Source of the DNA: JBFYTX01 sp964442335
GTDB lineage: Bacteria; Chloroflexota; Dehalococcoidia; Dehalococcoidales; RBG-16-60-22
NCBI GenBank assembly: GCA_964442335.1
Contig: CAYTZI010000043.1
Coordinates: 1 to 14,396 of the forward strand
Direction: 5' to 3'
DNA length: 14,396 nucleotides
Positions 13,499-14,396 of this stretch are shown here, in pieces. Numbering within the stretch: position 1 is the stretch's first letter; each line of letters starts with the position of its first letter. The notes beneath the pieces are model-generated. The model made no database searches. It was not told the origin of the DNA and saw only the letters and a list, made by a program, of their open reading frames with translations. The translations under genes and the position numbers were made by a program.

Positions 13499-13837
13499 AT
13501 GAAATTCGCCATACCGGTAAACGGAGGGATCGTATCAGAACATTTCGGCCATTGCGAGCAGTTCGCCTTAATTGACGTTGACGAAGCCAGCAAGCAGATA
13601 ATTAATAAGGAGCTGGTCAACTCACCTGGCCACCAGCCGGGGTTGCTTCCTCAATGGCTGGCGGAAAAGGGAGTAACGCTGGTCATCGCCGGCGGTATTG
13701 GCTCCCGGGCTCAGGGTCTCTTCCAGCAGTATAATATCGGTGTCATCACCGGCACCATGGAGAGCGACCCGGAAAAGGCGGTCTTGAGTTATCTAGACGA
13801 TGCCCTGGAGACCGGGGCCAACATATGCGACCACTAG
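13499..13837 (+). CDS. NifX-family (ORP-like) metal-cluster-binding protein, stand-alone
   Basis: This 112-aa protein is a single dinitrogenase iron-molybdenum cofactor domain: MKFAIPVNGG, the canonical EHFGHCEQF motif (14-22), GHQPGLLPQWL (44-54), VIAGGIGSRAQGLF (62-75) and VITGT (82-86). The family includes NifX, NafY and the Desulfovibrio orange protein. The open frame extends back to an ATG at 13481, but GGAGG (13488-13492) lies six bases before the ATG at 13499, and the shorter protein matches family N-termini, so 13499 is chosen. The AT-rich 87-nt gap before it contains no convincing promoter. Unlike the NifX-like protein at 10172 it has no Gly/Met tail, so the two probably differ in role. 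Confidence 0.9.
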   Translation: MKFAIPVNGGIVSEHFGHCEQFALIDVDEASKQIINKELVNSPGHQPGLLPQWLAEKGVTLVIAGGIGSRAQGLFQQYNIGVITGTMESDPEKAVLSYLDDALETGANICDH

Positions 13838-13861
13838 AGAGATAGATGGAGAAATAAGTAG

Positions 13862-14396
13862 ATGATAGATGAGGAACATGTAAAACAAAGCCTGGAAACG
13901 GTGCTGGTACCAGGCGTTAAGCGCAGCATCGTCGGCCTGAACATGGTACGCGAGATAAATATCTCCGGCGAAAAGGTAGCGGTTACCCTGGCGTCTACCG
14001 GACTTGTGCCGGGGGCGCAGGACTGGATTAAAAGCAAGACCCAGGAAGCCCTTGAAAACCTGCCTGATATCAAAGAAGCAACGGTAAATTTCAGCGGCAT
14101 CAAGGCAAAGGACCTGAACAAGATTAACCAGATGATCGCCGTTATGAGCGGGAAGGGGGGCGTGGGCAAGTCCCTGGTATCAAGCTTAATTGCTGTTGCC
14201 CTCAAACGTAAGGGCTATGAAGTAGGCATCCTTGACGCCGACATTACCGGCCCGAGCATCCCCAAGATGTTCGGCATCAAGGTGCCGCCGAGCGGCAACG
14301 ACGACGGGATGCTACCCGTGCTGTCCAGGTCGGGCATCGAGGTCATGTCCATCAACCTGCTCCTGCCCAGCGAAGATGATGCGGTTATCTGGCGCG
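13862..14396 (+). CDS. Mrp/NBP35-family iron-sulfur carrier ATPase, N-terminal part (runs off the window)
   Basis: Only 178 codons are inside the window. Residues about 3-78 form an MIP18/DUF59 domain (LETVLVPGVKRSIVGLNMV, 11-29). The ATPase then begins with IAVMSGKGGVGKS (92-104) and DADITGPSIPKMFG (125-138), and breaks off after AVIWR, just where the conserved WRGP motif would follow. Mrp/ApbC proteins bind and transfer Fe-S clusters. In Desulfovibrio the ORP operon includes an Mrp protein fused to an ORP domain, so the missing C-terminus matters. The start at 13862 has a GGAG ten bases upstream and lies 24 bases after the NifX-family stop. No other ATG in this frame is better placed. Confidence 0.9.
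   Translation, partial: MIDEEHVKQSLETVLVPGVKRSIVGLNMVREINISGEKVAVTLASTGLVPGAQDWIKSKTQEALENLPDIKEATVNFSGIKAKDLNKINQMIAVMSGKGGVGKSLVSSLIAVALKRKGYEVGILDADITGPSIPKMFGIKVPPSGNDDGMLPVLSRSGIEVMSINLLLPSEDDAVIWR

Overview
The window reads as chromosomal DNA of a strictly anaerobic, moderately GC-rich bacterium. The gene set supports this: an FAD-less Mop-type aldehyde oxidoreductase, ferrous-iron uptake (FeoAB), MinD-type ATPases with inserted ferredoxin domains, and NifX-family proteins typical of anaerobes. The Gly-rich DUF5320-like small proteins and the style of the GntR/PBP regulator would fit a Dehalococcoidia-like Chloroflexota bacterium, but that placement is an inference from memory and is weak. 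No rRNA, tRNA, CRISPR array, insertion sequence or transposase is visible, and no gene-free stretch exceeds 300 bases.

Region 1 (1-5.7 kb) is a molybdenum block. A GntR-family regulator with a periplasmic-binding-protein-like, molybdate-sensor-type domain runs rightward. It converges on a leftward operon encoding a one-chain [2Fe-2S]/molybdopterin aldehyde oxidoreductase, an XdhC-type maturation factor and a MocA-type molybdopterin nucleotidyltransferase. A strong promoter precedes the oxidoreductase. A perfect 11-bp stem terminator separates it from xdhC, probably setting a high enzyme to low maturase ratio. Just upstream lies a 40-codon remnant of a class V aminotransferase (cysteine-desulfurase-like); its stop codon abuts the -35 box of the oxidoreductase promoter.

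Region 2 (5.97-8.4 kb) is a leftward iron block, fur-feoA-feoB. It has a near-consensus promoter, a Fur-box-like palindrome over the predicted transcription start, and what looks like a near-leaderless fur mRNA. FeoB is a short form (568 aa).

Region 3 (8.5 kb to the right edge) is a rightward operon of at least ten genes, transcribed divergently from fur: UPF0251 (DUF134) regulator, DUF4213/DUF364 putative metal-chelation protein, a Gly-rich coiled-coil protein, a NifX-family protein with a long Gly/Met tract, a small zinc ribbon, two MinD-type ATPases with 2x[4Fe-4S] insertions, an FmdB-type zinc ribbon, a CoA-binding Rossmann protein, a second NifX-family protein, and the start of an Mrp/NBP35-type ATPase. 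The core (two ferredoxin-MinD ATPases, NifX-family proteins, Mrp) matches the logic of the anaerobe-specific orange protein (ORP) system of Desulfovibrio, whose NifX-family protein carries a Mo-Cu sulfide cluster. Here it is elaborated with Gly-rich, Met-rich and Cys-rich small proteins. The whole window is therefore themed on molybdenum, iron and metal-sulfur chemistry, and the most interesting part is the ORP-like operon.
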